A stretch of 64,000 nt of DNA, taken from the NCBI RefSeq assembly GCF_034432235.1, contig NZ_DAOUCJ010000005.1:1-64000 (forward strand), in the 5' to 3' direction. Positions 49,557 through 58,655 of the stretch are shown here, one piece after another. The translations under genes were made by a program, and so were the position numbers. The first letter of the stretch is position 1. The number at the start of each line of letters is the position of its first letter. The DNA is from Thermoflexus sp. (GTDB lineage: Bacteria; Chloroflexota; Anaerolineae; Thermoflexales; Thermoflexaceae). The notes below the pieces were generated by a model. It ran no database searches. It was given only the letters and a program-made list of their open reading frames with translations, and was not told where the DNA came from.

Positions 49557-50579
49557 CTAATATCCCCGCATCTTATCCACCACATTCCATAGCGGTTCGC
49601 CTCGCATATAACGATCCAGGTTTTCCTCGAAGATCTGCGCGGCCCGGGTATCATAATGGGGTGTGAACCCCGCCACGTGGGGGCTGATCAACACGTTGGG
49701 CAAGCGCCAGAGCGGGTGCTCAGGAGGAAGGGGTTCCTGCTCGAACACATCCAGCGCGGCACCGGCGATCCACCCCTCCTGGAGCGCCCGCACCAGCGCC
49801 GCTTCCTGGCAGATCGGGCCGCGGGCGATGTTGACCAGAAAGGCATTGCGCTTCATCGCCCGGAAGGCCGCCTCATCGAACATCCCCCGGGTCTCCGGCG
49901 TCAGGGGGACGGCGATCACCACCACATCGCTCTCGGCCAGCAATGCATGGAGCTCGGCGGGCATGTAATAGCGATCCGGCAGGATCCCTTCCGGATCCCC
50001 GGTCCCGGGGAAGACGAACCCCCGGTCCCGTCGCTCTTCTCCCCGTTGCATGGCCAGCACCCGCATGCCAAATGCCTTCGCCAGGCGTGCCACCTGGCGC
50101 CCGATGCTGCCGTAGCCCACGATGCCGATGGTCTTTCCCCAAAGTTCCTCGGGAACGAACAGGGGCCAGCGCTCCCGATCGGGAGGCCACTCGGCGCGGG
50201 CCTGCCACTCCAGCATCCGAGGGACCCGATGGAACCATGCCAGCACCATGGCGAAGACATACTCCGCCATATTGATGGCGTGCACCCCGCTGGCCGTGGT
50301 GAACAGCACATCGCTTCGAAAGAGCGGATGCTCCAGCACGTGATCCGCGCCGGCGGAATGCAATTGCACCCATCGCAGACGGGGCACCCATTCCGGCATG
50401 GGAAGCGTGTTGAACGTGTAGAGGACCTCAACCTCCCGCCAGATCTCCCGAGGGATCCTCTCCGGATGCCGCGTTGGGTGGAGCTCGAATCGCAGCATCG
50501 GCCAGCGGGCCTGCCAACGGGCTACCCACTCCGGATCGAATCGGGCGGTGATCAGAACCCGACGCGGTTCCCCCTCCAT
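49557..50579 (-). CDS. D-isomer-specific 2-hydroxyacid dehydrogenase
   Basis: A 340-residue NAD(P)-dependent enzyme. N-terminal catalytic part ends with SAGADHVLEHP, TTASGVHAINMAEYVFAMVL; the nucleotide fold has IGIVGYGSIGRQVARLAKAFGM (runs); catalytic residues are expected in NIARGPICQE (Arg), AALDVFEQEPLPPEHPLW (Glu) and SPHVAGFT (His). Substrate (glyoxylate, hydroxypyruvate or other) cannot be fixed. It ends at the operator-like region side and starts next to the candidate origin. Confidence 0.92.
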   Translation of the reverse strand: MEGEPRRVLITARFDPEWVARWQARWPMLRFELHPTRHPERIPREIWREVEVLYTFNTLPMPEWVPRLRWVQLHSAGADHVLEHPLFRSDVLFTTASGVHAINMAEYVFAMVLAWFHRVPRMLEWQARAEWPPDRERWPLFVPEELWGKTIGIVGYGSIGRQVARLAKAFGMRVLAMQRGEERRDRGFVFPGTGDPEGILPDRYYMPAELHALLAESDVVVIAVPLTPETRGMFDEAAFRAMKRNAFLVNIARGPICQEAALVRALQEGWIAGAALDVFEQEPLPPEHPLWRLPNVLISPHVAGFTPHYDTRAAQIFEENLDRYMRGEPLWNVVDKMRGY

Positions 50580-50721
50580 GGCGTGCGCTCCTGACAGGGG
50601 CTTCCGGGGCGGATAGAACGCTGCGCCCCAAAAGGATTTTCTTCACCCTCCTCCCGTAACACCCAGGGCTATGGGGAAGAGCGATTCGGCCTCCCCATGG
50701 AGGCTCGGGAGAGGCCAGCTG

Positions 50722-51201
50722 TATAACTCCTTGTGTCGTTAGCATTATAAATCATAGTCATCGCAGGCTCTGTGGATTGTGGAGATTTCCGCGGCATGCC
50801 CCAATGCGAGACCGAAATATGCAGGGGCCTGAAGGATCCTTCGCCAGATCTGGGCAAGGCCCCTGAGGATCCTCCGACCTGGATAACGGGCAGGCTGTGG
50901 AAAATCTGTTTAATAGGGGAGGATGTGGAAAACTCATGGAAACTGTGGAAAACTCTTCCGCCCCCATATCTGGCGGATTGGACCGATTACCGGTGTAGAA
51001 GGCTGTGGAAAGTGGGAAAAGCGGGTCTCTCCTGGGGACAAGTTATCCCCAGTCTGACCTTCTTTTCCACAGGTTTCACGCCGGTTTTCCCCAGTTCCAG
51101 GCCAGGGGATCCTGCGGGGAGGGGCCTATATCCTCGGTCCATAACTGGATGCCCTCCCAGATATGGGGGAGCCTTTCGGGTTTTCCACAGGCCGTGGAAA
51201 T
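50722..51201. other. Candidate chromosomal replication origin (DnaA-box cluster)
   Basis: No gene is convincing from 50580 to 51384. Five exact copies of TGTGGAAAA or its complement lie at 50896, 50924, 50944 (plus) and 51063, 51181 (minus). Near copies are TGTGGATTG (50771), TGTGGAAAG (51004), TTATCCCCA (51043), TTTTCCCCA (51085) and CGTGGAAAT (51193). These resemble the DnaA box TTATCCACA. An AT-rich stretch (about 50722-50765) at the left flank could be the unwinding element. No dnaA gene is in the window. Confidence 0.6.
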
Positions 51202-51384
51202 CGAGGCGCTCCGGTTTCACGCGGGCTGGTCTATCGGGTTCTGTCGGAGAAGCGCATGGTCCATCCGCTTCCCGGTTCCGCTGGGGGATTTTCTCCGGAG
51301 GGGATGGAGCAGCCGGGCGGGCCGATTCCAGCGGCCCGCCCGGCGATTCAAGGCCCTGTCTAAGATCCCCTGTGGGTGCCGATC

Positions 51385-52758
51385 TCAGGCCGCAACGCCG
51401 ACCGATGGGAGAGAGGCCAGTGCACGGGCCACCTCCTCAGCGGGGTATTCGTAATCCGCGAGCTCCCCCCGCAGATACTGATCGTAAGCTGCTAAGTCGA
51501 AGTGTCCGTGTCCGCTCAGGTTGAACAGGATCACACGGGCCATGCCTTCCTCCCGCGCCCGCAGGGCCTCGTCGATCACCGCCCGGATGGCGTGGGCGGA
51601 CTCAGGGGCAGGGATGATCCCTTCAGCCCGGGCGAAGAGCACGGCGGCCTCGAAGACTTTCGTCTGAGGATACGCCACGGCTTCCAGATGGCCTTTCTCA
51701 TACAGGGCGCAGAGGATAGGGGCCATGCCGTGGTAGCGGAGCCCTCCGGCGTGGATGGGGGCCGGCGTGAAGGTATGGCCCAGCGTATACATCTTGAGCA
51801 GAGGGGTGGTGCGCACCGTATCCCCGTAATCGTAGGCATAGACGCCTTTGGTCAGGCTGGGAGCCGCTGTGGGCTCGACCGCGATAAAGCGCGTGGGTCG
51901 CCCCTCCACGAGCCGGTCCCGCATGAACGGCAGCGCCAGCCCGGCGAAGTTGCTCCCCCCGCCCACGCAGCCGATCACCAGATCCGGGTATTCCCCGGCC
52001 AGCTCCATCTGCTTCTTCGCCTCCAGGCCGATCACGGTCTGATGCAGCAGAACGTGGTTGAGGACGCTGCCCAGGCTATACTTCAGGCGCCCGCCGCTGG
52101 TGGCCGCGGCCTCCACCGCCTCGCTGATGGCGATCCCCAGGGAGCCGGGGGAATCGGGGTTTTCGGCCAGCACCTTGCGCCCGGCGGCGGTCTCGGGGCT
52201 GGGGCTGGGGATCACCCGGGCGCCGAAGGTTTCCATCAGGATGCGGCGATAGGGTTTCTGCTGGTAACTGATCTTGACCATGAAGACGGTGCATTCCAGG
52301 TCGAAGAAACGGCAGGCCATGGCCAGGGCGCTGCCCCACTGGCCGGCGCCGGTCTCCGTGGTCAGGCCCCGCACACCCTCCTGTTTGTTGTAGAACGCCT
52401 GGGCCAGGGCGGTGTTGAGCTTGTGGCTCCCGGCCGGGCTCACCCCTTCATATTTGTAATAGATGTGGGCCGGAGTATCCAGCATGCGCTCCAGCCGGCG
52501 CGCCCGGATCAGCGGGGTGGGCCGGTAAAGCCGGTAGATCTCCCGGACGGGCTCCGGGATCTCGATCTCCCGCTCCCGGCTGACCTCTTGCTGGATCAGG
52601 GCCATCGGGAAAAGGGGGGCCAGATCCTCCGGCCCGATCGGCCGGCCGGTGGCCGGATGGAGCACCGGCGGCAGCTCAAAGGGGAGATCCGCCAGGATGT
52701 TGTAATAGGCCTTCGGGATGTCCTCCTCGGAAAGCAGGAATCGAGTTCGATCGCCCAT
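51385..52758 (-). CDS. trpB: Tryptophan synthase beta chain, TrpB2 type
   Basis: A 457-residue PLP enzyme condensing indole and serine. TrpB2 features: length above 430, GRPTPLIRARRLE, KYEGVSPAGSHKLNTALAQAFYNK (runs; PLP lysine in SHKLN), TETGAGQWGSALA, CVGGGSNFAGL for the phosphate, and the C-terminal HGHFDLAAYDQYLRG. TrpB2 enzymes are common in thermophiles and often act without TrpA, scavenging indole. It lies about 100 bp downstream of trpS under the same T-box. Confidence 0.93.
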   Translation of the reverse strand: MGDRTRFLLSEEDIPKAYYNILADLPFELPPVLHPATGRPIGPEDLAPLFPMALIQQEVSREREIEIPEPVREIYRLYRPTPLIRARRLERMLDTPAHIYYKYEGVSPAGSHKLNTALAQAFYNKQEGVRGLTTETGAGQWGSALAMACRFFDLECTVFMVKISYQQKPYRRILMETFGARVIPSPSPETAAGRKVLAENPDSPGSLGIAISEAVEAAATSGGRLKYSLGSVLNHVLLHQTVIGLEAKKQMELAGEYPDLVIGCVGGGSNFAGLALPFMRDRLVEGRPTRFIAVEPTAAPSLTKGVYAYDYGDTVRTTPLLKMYTLGHTFTPAPIHAGGLRYHGMAPILCALYEKGHLEAVAYPQTKVFEAAVLFARAEGIIPAPESAHAIRAVIDEALRAREEGMARVILFNLSGHGHFDLAAYDQYLRGELADYEYPAEEVARALASLPSVGVAA

Positions 52759-52860
52759 GGGTGATCCCTCCTGGGACAGGGTGGACGGCCAGCACGTGCG
52801 AGAGATCTTCTCCGGGGCCGGGACAGCCCCCTTCGATGGGCCGCTCCAGCCCCCAGCTCC

Positions 52861-53901
52861 TCACAGATAGCGGGCTTTCAGCTCCGCGAGGTGGCGGGCG
52901 CTGAGACCCATCGCCTCCCGGGCCTCCGCCAGGGTGGCCTGGGAGATCGGGCGGACCTTTGCCGCACCGGCGGCCAGGATTTCATCGATGAGATGGGGCC
53001 GCGCCGCGTAATACGCCCGCCGCTCCCGGATCGGCGTCAGGAACCGCTCCAGGGCCGCAATCAACCGTTTCTTGACCTCCACGTCTCCGACTTTCCCCTG
53101 CCGGTAGCGAGCTTTCAGCTCCTCCACCTCCGCTTTATCATCATTGAAGGCCTCATGGTAGCGGAAGACCACATTGTGGGGCGCATCGGGGTCCGCCGGG
53201 ATATCCGGCCGGATCCGGGTGGGATCCGTGAACATCTGCATCACCTTGCGGGCGACCTCCTCCGGCGGGTCGCTGAGGAAGATCGCATTGCCCAGGGATT
53301 TGCTCATCTTGGCCCGCCCGTCGATCCCCGGGAGGGTGGGCACATCTCCGATCAGCGCCTCCGGCTCGGGGAAGACCTCCCCATAGAGGCTGTTGAACCG
53401 GCGGGCGATCTCCCGGCAGAGCTCAATGTGGGACTCCTGGTCTTTCCCCACCGGGACGATCTCCGCTTTAACGTGGAGGATGTCCGCCGCCTGGAGGATG
53501 GGGTAGAGCATAAGCCCCATGGAGGGGTTCTCGATCTTCTGGTCCCGGATCATATCCTTCAGGGTGGGGATGCGTTCGACGCGGGGCAGGGTGACCAGCA
53601 TGGAAAACAACAGTGCCAGCTCGCAGACCTCTGGCACATCGGACTGGACGTAGATGGTGGTTTTCTCCGGATCGATGCCCACCGCCAGGTAATCCAGCAC
53701 GATCTCCCGGATGTATTCACGGGCGGCCAGGATGTCCGCCTTCTCCGGCTTGGTGGTGAGGGCGTGGTAATCCGCGATCAGGAGGAAGACCTCATACTCA
53801 TCCTGCAATCGCACCCGGTTGGCCAGCGTCCCCACATAGTGGCCCAGGTGCAATGGGCCCGTTGGGCGATCGCCTGTCAGCACGCGCTTCTTTTTCGCCA
53901 T
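52861..53901 (-). CDS. trpS: Tryptophanyl-tRNA synthetase
   Basis: A 346-residue class I synthetase. N-terminal TGDRPTGPLHLGHYVG carries the HIGH-like motif (LHLGH), and GRAKMSKSLGNAI near residue 200 the KMSKS motif; LIADYHALT, PVGKDQESHIELCREIA match the family. AGGAGGTCGCG precedes ATG 53901. A tryptophan-specific T-box leader precedes it, and trpB2 follows. Confidence 0.95.
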   Translation of the reverse strand: MAKKKRVLTGDRPTGPLHLGHYVGTLANRVRLQDEYEVFLLIADYHALTTKPEKADILAAREYIREIVLDYLAVGIDPEKTTIYVQSDVPEVCELALLFSMLVTLPRVERIPTLKDMIRDQKIENPSMGLMLYPILQAADILHVKAEIVPVGKDQESHIELCREIARRFNSLYGEVFPEPEALIGDVPTLPGIDGRAKMSKSLGNAIFLSDPPEEVARKVMQMFTDPTRIRPDIPADPDAPHNVVFRYHEAFNDDKAEVEELKARYRQGKVGDVEVKKRLIAALERFLTPIRERRAYYAARPHLIDEILAAGAAKVRPISQATLAEAREAMGLSARHLAELKARYL

Positions 53902-54020
53902 CGCGACCTCCTGATTGAAATGGGAAAAGCGTGAATCCGCTTTCCGGAACAGGAGCCCAGCGACGGGTGTCCTGTCCCCGAAAGCCCCTCAGGATAAAGA
54001 AAGCCCGCACCCTCCGGGTG

Positions 54021-54343
54021 AATAAAACAGGGCCCGCCCCGCAAAGGGACGGGCCCTGGGGTTGCCCGCGGTGCCACCCTTTTTGAGCGCAGCCTCTCCG
54101 GAGAGAGGCCGGCCCCCCTCATTGTCGCAGGCGCCGCCCGGTCAGACCGGGCGAAGCCCTCAGCCGATAACGGTGGCGTCTCCGGCCGCGCCTACTGCGG
54201 AAGAAAGCCTTCCGGTTCGGGCGGCAGCTCCGGGGCCCATTCAGGATCCAGGATCCGCATCGGGCTCCCACCTGAACCCCGACTCTCTGGGCGGCGCTGG
54301 ATCCTTACTCTTCCCCCTCATCGCTTTTCGAGCGATTCTTTTG
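54021..54343 (-). promoter_or_regulatory. T-box riboswitch with UGG (Trp) specifier
   Basis: On the minus strand the T-box sequence AGGGTGGCACCGCGG (54080-54066) is diagnostic. Stem I has AGTA near its base, the pairing GGATCCAG with CTGGATCC, and GAATGGG, in which TGG (54239-54237) after GAA is the specifier codon. A terminator stem AGGGCCCG...CGGGCCCT followed by GTTTTATT (54057-54021) ends the leader. Uncharged tRNA-Trp should allow read-through into trpS. Confidence 0.92.
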
Positions 54344-54349
54344 ACTAAT

Positions 54350-54378
54350 AATTTAACAGCCTTTGCATGGGGTGTCAA
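54350..54378 (-). promoter_or_regulatory. Promoter of the T-box leader
   Basis: Minus strand: -35 TTGACA (54378-54373), 17-nt spacer, -10 TAAATT (54355-54350), giving a start near 54343. Same boxes as the tRNA-Arg promoter. Confidence 0.8.
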
Positions 54379-54524
54379 ATCCTTTATCCGTTCTCCCCCG
54401 GGGCCCACTGATGGCATAATGAGGGAGTTCGGGTCCGGGGGATCATCCCTCGGATGCCGATAGGACAGGCCGCTTCACGGCCGACCCGTCCCTTCCAGAT
54501 CCTTGCCTGGAGCCTGGAGGTCGG

Positions 54525-55205
54525 ATGATCGAAGCTTTTCTCTTCGGATGGATCGGATGGCCCATCGGGATGCTGGTCAACGGCCTGGCGAATGCCCTGC
54601 CGCGTCGCCGGGTGGTTCCGTTGTGGGAGGATGGCGGGGGCCTTCCCTCCGCCTGGATCCGGGCGGTTCGAACGGGGGCTTTCTCCCGTCGGCGGGATCT
54701 GATCGTGGAGCTGGGGGTGCCGATCCTCTGGGGGCTAACGGCCGCCCGTTTCGGGCTCTCCACCCGGGCGGGGCTGGTCGCTCTGTATCTGACGGTTCTG
54801 GTTCTGGTCACGGTCACCGACCTGGAGCACCGACGGATCTACGATGCGGTGATGCTTCCGGCCATCGCCCTGGCGGCCATCCTAGCACCGGTTTCCCCGT
54901 GGCTGGGGGCGGGCCCCGTGGGGGCGTGGCTCGTGGGCCTGGGGGCCTTCGTTTTCTTTTTCTTGATGGCCCTGCTCACCCGCGGGGGGATCGGGGGCGG
55001 GGATGCCACGCTGGCCGCCTTCATCGGGCTGACCACCGGGTTCCCCCAGGGCCTCCAGGCGCTGGCTTACGGGATCCTCATCGCTGGGGGGGTGAGCCTT
55101 TTCCTCCTGCTGACCCGGCGGGCCACGCTGAAGACCGCTATCCCTTACGGTCCCTTCCTGGCCCTGGGCGGGGCGATGGGCTTGCTGGGGTTGACGACCC
55201 AGTGA
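54525..55205 (+). CDS. A24-type prepilin peptidase
   Basis: A 226-residue membrane aspartic protease with six or so helices. The catalytic aspartates are in TVTDLEHRRIYD and GGGDATLAAFIG (GxGD motif). The four zinc Cys of the classic PilD N-terminal methylase domain are absent; the corresponding segment reads NALPRRRVVPLWEDGG and RRRDLIVELG. It may therefore only cleave, or use a diverged methylation domain. ATG 54525 follows CTGGAGGTCGG. Confidence 0.85.
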   Translation: MIEAFLFGWIGWPIGMLVNGLANALPRRRVVPLWEDGGGLPSAWIRAVRTGAFSRRRDLIVELGVPILWGLTAARFGLSTRAGLVALYLTVLVLVTVTDLEHRRIYDAVMLPAIALAAILAPVSPWLGAGPVGAWLVGLGAFVFFFLMALLTRGGIGGGDATLAAFIGLTTGFPQGLQALAYGILIAGGVSLFLLLTRRATLKTAIPYGPFLALGGAMGLLGLTTQ

Positions 55206-55222
55206 AAATAGCCATCGCTTTC

Positions 55223-55807
55223 TTAGGTGAACCATACCCACGATGCTCCCGAGAGCCGATCCAGCCCGGCCTCCGCGAAGTGGCGGACCAGGAGGCTGGG
55301 GTCTTCCAGGGCGGCTGCGAGGGCCGGGATGCTCCGGGGCGAGGCGATGCGGGCCAGCGCCCGGGCGGCCAGGACGCGGACCTGGGGATGAGGGTGGCGA
55401 AGGCCATCGATCAACGCGTCCAGCGCCGCCTCGCCGTAGCGGGCAAGGGCCTCCGCGGCCACCCATGCCACCCAGGGCTGATCCTCCAGACGCCGCTGCA
55501 GGGCGGAGATCACGGCATCCCGGTGGTCGGCCGCTGGATGGATCCCCAGCGCCCAGGCGGCCGCTGCGCGAACCTCCGGCTCCGGATCTTCCAGGGCGCG
55601 CAGCAGGGAGGAAAGGCTCTCCGCATCCCGCGCCTCCCCCAGGATCCGGCAGGCCCATGCCCGCAGATCAGGATCGGAGTCCTGAAGCAGCGCCTGGGCC
55701 AGTGCGCGCAGGCGCTCTGGATCTTCCCGCAGATCCGAGATGCGGAGCTCGGCCTGCTCGGGATCTCCCCGCAATATGCGTTGCCACTCCTCTGCGTTCA
55801 TGACCAT
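55223..55807 (-). CDS. HEAT-repeat protein
   Basis: A 194-residue all-helical protein of about five HEAT-like units (for example DPDLRAWACRILGEARDAES, DPEPEVRAAAAWALG, HPHPQVRVLAARALARIASP). Such proteins are scaffolds or lyase-like factors; function unknown. ATG 55807 or 55801 are equally possible. Convergent with the prepilin peptidase, 17 bp apart. Confidence 0.82.
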   Translation of the reverse strand: MVMNAEEWQRILRGDPEQAELRISDLREDPERLRALAQALLQDSDPDLRAWACRILGEARDAESLSSLLRALEDPEPEVRAAAAWALGIHPAADHRDAVISALQRRLEDQPWVAWVAAEALARYGEAALDALIDGLRHPHPQVRVLAARALARIASPRSIPALAAALEDPSLLVRHFAEAGLDRLSGASWVWFT

Positions 55808-55834
55808 GGTGCCGGATCTAAATCATGAGATCGA

Positions 55835-56080
55835 TCACGCGGCCGGCGGGGGAACGGGAAGGGCGTCCACGGGGGTATCGCGCCACTTGTCCCCTTCCTC
55901 AATGAGCATCACCGGGATGCCATCGCGGATCGGGTACTTGCGCCCGCAATCCGGCTCCGTGCACACCAGCCACACTTCTTTCACCAGCTCCAGCCGGCCG
56001 GGATCCGGCCCCTCTTTGCGGGTCGGTCCGGAAACGCAATGGGGACAGCGCAGGATCTCCAGCAGCTCTGGACTGATCAT
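55835..56080 (-). CDS. Trm112-like zinc protein
   Basis: An 81-residue protein. LLEILRCPHC...WLVCTEPDCGRKYPIRDGIPVML matches the Trm112/YcaR family with four Cys in two pairs. Bacterial members are small accessory proteins of tRNA or ribosomal methylation or of envelope enzymes. GAGGAGGTTCGACC precedes ATG 56080. Confidence 0.88.
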   Translation of the reverse strand: MISPELLEILRCPHCVSGPTRKEGPDPGRLELVKEVWLVCTEPDCGRKYPIRDGIPVMLIEEGDKWRDTPVDALPVPPPAA

Positions 56081-56175
56081 GGTCGAACCTCCTCGCAGGA
56101 TCTATGTTCTATATACTGCTCTCTCGGAGCATCCGCAGGGCGTTCTGGCGGATGTTCGATGGGAGAGAGGTCCCG

Positions 56176-58527
56176 TCACCTTGCGAATCGCACCACGGTC
56201 GCCCCATCATCCGGTGTGGGCTCCATGTGCTCCACATGCGGATGGGTTTTCAGCCGTTCCCGCACTGCGCGGCGCAGGGCGCCGGTGCCTTTGCCGTGGA
56301 TGATCCGTACGAAGGGCATGCCGGCGAGGAAGGCTTCGTCCAGAAACTTCTCCAGGACGGGCAGCGCCTCCTCCACGCGCATCCCGCGCAGATCGAGATC
56401 GAGGGGGACCTGGGGCAGCCGAACCGCCGTAACGGGGGCCGGGGAGGAAGGCGCAGGCTGGGGCCGCTCCCGTCGTTCCAGATCCGTTAGGGCCATCCGC
56501 AGCCGCCACCGGCCGACCTGCACGTCTGCCTCTTCCCCTTCCAGGCTCAGGATCTCCCCCTCCATCTGAAGGGGGCGCACCCAGACCCGGTCGCCCACCG
56601 CGAAAGCGGGCTCCGCGGGGGTCTCCACGGATGGCGCGGCCCGGGCCAGCGTTTCCCGCATGCGGGCCTGCAGGGCCTCCAGGCGGCGTCGGGCCGCTTC
56701 CACCTCTGCCTGATGGATCGCCCGCAGCTGACGACGGATCCGTTCGATCTCCTCCCGGGCTTCCTGGACCAGCGCGGTGATCTGCTCTCGGGCCTCTTGA
56801 AGCATCCGTTCCCGTTCTGATTCGATCTGGGCCAGGCGGGCTCGCCATTCTTCCTCCAGAGCGCGGGCGGCGGCGCGGGCCTGTGCGGCTTCCATATGGG
56901 CCCGGGCGGCTTCCTCGCGAAGCCGCTCCACCTCGGCAAGCATGGTCTCCAGACGCAGGGCCTGGGGCGACACATACTGCTGGGCCCGGGCGATCAGAGC
57001 CTCTGGCATCCCCAGCCGTCGGGCGATCAGGAAGGCATTGGATCGGCCCGGCAGACCGATGCGAAGCCGGTAGGTCGGGGCCAGGGTCTCCGGGTCGAAT
57101 TCCATGCTGGCGTTGATGGCGCCCGGGGTGGTCTGGGCCCACAGCTTCAGCTCCGGGAAATGGGTGGCCACCAGCGTGGTCGTCTTCCGGGCATGGAAGT
57201 GCTCCAGGATCGCCCGGGCCAGCGCGGCACCCTCCACCGGGTCCGTCCCTGCCCCCAGCTCGTCCAGAAGGACCAGGGAGCGGGCGGTGGCGGACTCCAG
57301 GAAGCTCAGGATGTTCAGGAGATGGGCGGAGAACGTCGAAAGGTTCTGTTCGATGCTCTGCTCATCGCCGATATCGGCGTAGATCCCATCGAACACGGGC
57401 AGGCGGGAGCCCGCAGCGGCCGGGATATGCAGGCCGCTCTGGGCCATGAGGGCCAGCAGGCCCACCGTCTTGAGGGTGACGGTCTTCCCTCCCGTATTGG
57501 GCCCCGTGAGGACCAGGATGAATGTGGAAGGATCCGGGGTGACATCGATGGGCACCACCCGCTGCGGGTCCAGGAGAGGATGGCGGGCCTGGCGCAGCCA
57601 GAGGGGCGAGACGGTGCGCCGCTCCGGGGGCTCTTCCGGCCACCGGACGATCTCCGGGCGCTCGGCCTGGATAGCGAGGGCATAGCGGGCTTTGGCCAGC
57701 GTTAGGTCCAGATCCGCCAGGGCTTCCAGGGTGCGTCCGATCCCCTCCGCCTGCGCGCCGATGGCGGCGCTCAGAGATGCCAGGATGCGGGCCACTTCTT
57801 TCTCTTCCTGCACCTGGAGGGCCCGAAGCCGGTTCCCCATTTCCACGATGGGCAGCGGTTCGATGAACAACGTGGCTCCACTGGCGGAGCTGTCGTGGAC
57901 CAGGCCGGGGATTTTCCCTTTGTGTTCGGCTTTGACCGGGATCACGAAGCGGCCGCCCCGCATGGTGATCAGGGGCTCCTGGAGATAGGGTGCGTAGCGG
58001 GGATCGGTGAGATAGCGCTGCAGCCGGGCCTGGATCTCATGGGTCAGGTGGCGGATCTCCGCCCGGAGGGCGCGGAGGGTGGGGCTGGCCTCGTCTTTCA
58101 CCTCGCCCGTCTCGTCCAGGCAACGCTCGATCTCGGCTTCCAGATCGGGGAACTCCTGCATGCGTTCGGCATGCCGGGCCAGATGGGGCAACCCCTCGGC
58201 CCGCCGGAGCAGCAAGCGTCGGATCCGCCGGGCGATCCTCAAGGTGTCCCGCACGGCGAGCAGATCGGCGGGCAGAAGGGAGACTCCGTGCTGGGCGGCC
58301 TGGAGCAACGGGCGGAGATCCCGCACCCCGCCCAGATCCAGGCTGGGCTCCAGGGCGAGCAGGCGGCGGGCCTCCTCCGTCTCCGCCAGTCGGGCCTGGA
58401 CCTCCGCCGGATCCGTGGAGGGGCGCAAGGCCCGGGCTTTCTCGGCGCCCCAGGCAAAGGCGGTAAAGGCCGCCAGCCGCTCCAGGATCTTCGGCCATTC
58501 CAGCGTGATCAGGTCGTGCTCGCGCAC
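56176..58527 (-). CDS. mutS2: MutS2 family ATPase/endonuclease
   Basis: A 783-residue MutS2. N-terminal LEWPKILERLAAFTAFAWG, Walker A GPNTGGKT near residue 340, LLDELGAGTDPVEGAALARAIL (runs), a long coiled coil (about 510-640) and the C-terminal Smr domain (LDLRGMRVEEALPVLEKFLDE, IIHGKGTGALR). Known members suppress homologous recombination or rescue stalled ribosomes. No mismatch-recognition domain, as usual. Confidence 0.95.
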   Translation of the reverse strand: MREHDLITLEWPKILERLAAFTAFAWGAEKARALRPSTDPAEVQARLAETEEARRLLALEPSLDLGGVRDLRPLLQAAQHGVSLLPADLLAVRDTLRIARRIRRLLLRRAEGLPHLARHAERMQEFPDLEAEIERCLDETGEVKDEASPTLRALRAEIRHLTHEIQARLQRYLTDPRYAPYLQEPLITMRGGRFVIPVKAEHKGKIPGLVHDSSASGATLFIEPLPIVEMGNRLRALQVQEEKEVARILASLSAAIGAQAEGIGRTLEALADLDLTLAKARYALAIQAERPEIVRWPEEPPERRTVSPLWLRQARHPLLDPQRVVPIDVTPDPSTFILVLTGPNTGGKTVTLKTVGLLALMAQSGLHIPAAAGSRLPVFDGIYADIGDEQSIEQNLSTFSAHLLNILSFLESATARSLVLLDELGAGTDPVEGAALARAILEHFHARKTTTLVATHFPELKLWAQTTPGAINASMEFDPETLAPTYRLRIGLPGRSNAFLIARRLGMPEALIARAQQYVSPQALRLETMLAEVERLREEAARAHMEAAQARAAARALEEEWRARLAQIESERERMLQEAREQITALVQEAREEIERIRRQLRAIHQAEVEAARRRLEALQARMRETLARAAPSVETPAEPAFAVGDRVWVRPLQMEGEILSLEGEEADVQVGRWRLRMALTDLERRERPQPAPSSPAPVTAVRLPQVPLDLDLRGMRVEEALPVLEKFLDEAFLAGMPFVRIIHGKGTGALRRAVRERLKTHPHVEHMEPTPDDGATVVRFAR

Positions 58528-58614
58528 GGGATCTTCCTGTCCGGGGATTCTCCCATGATCATACCCCGGATTGCTCGCTCCGGCGTTCCAGGGCCTGGCG
58601 GGACACGGCTCAGA

Positions 58615-58620
58615 TATAAT
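58615..58620 (+). promoter_or_regulatory. -10 box of hpt
   Basis: Perfect TATAAT at 58615-58620, 36 nt before the start codon; no convincing -35 box at the right distance. Confidence 0.5.
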
Positions 58621-58655
58621 CAGGGCGGCGGAACTCGAGGAGGGAGGTTTCCGGT

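Noticed and set aside
50772..51524. 250-residue plus-strand open frame across the origin-like region
   Set aside because: Its amino acids follow the repeated DnaA-like boxes (LWK repeats), and it runs into trpB2 on the opposite strand; no ribosome site.
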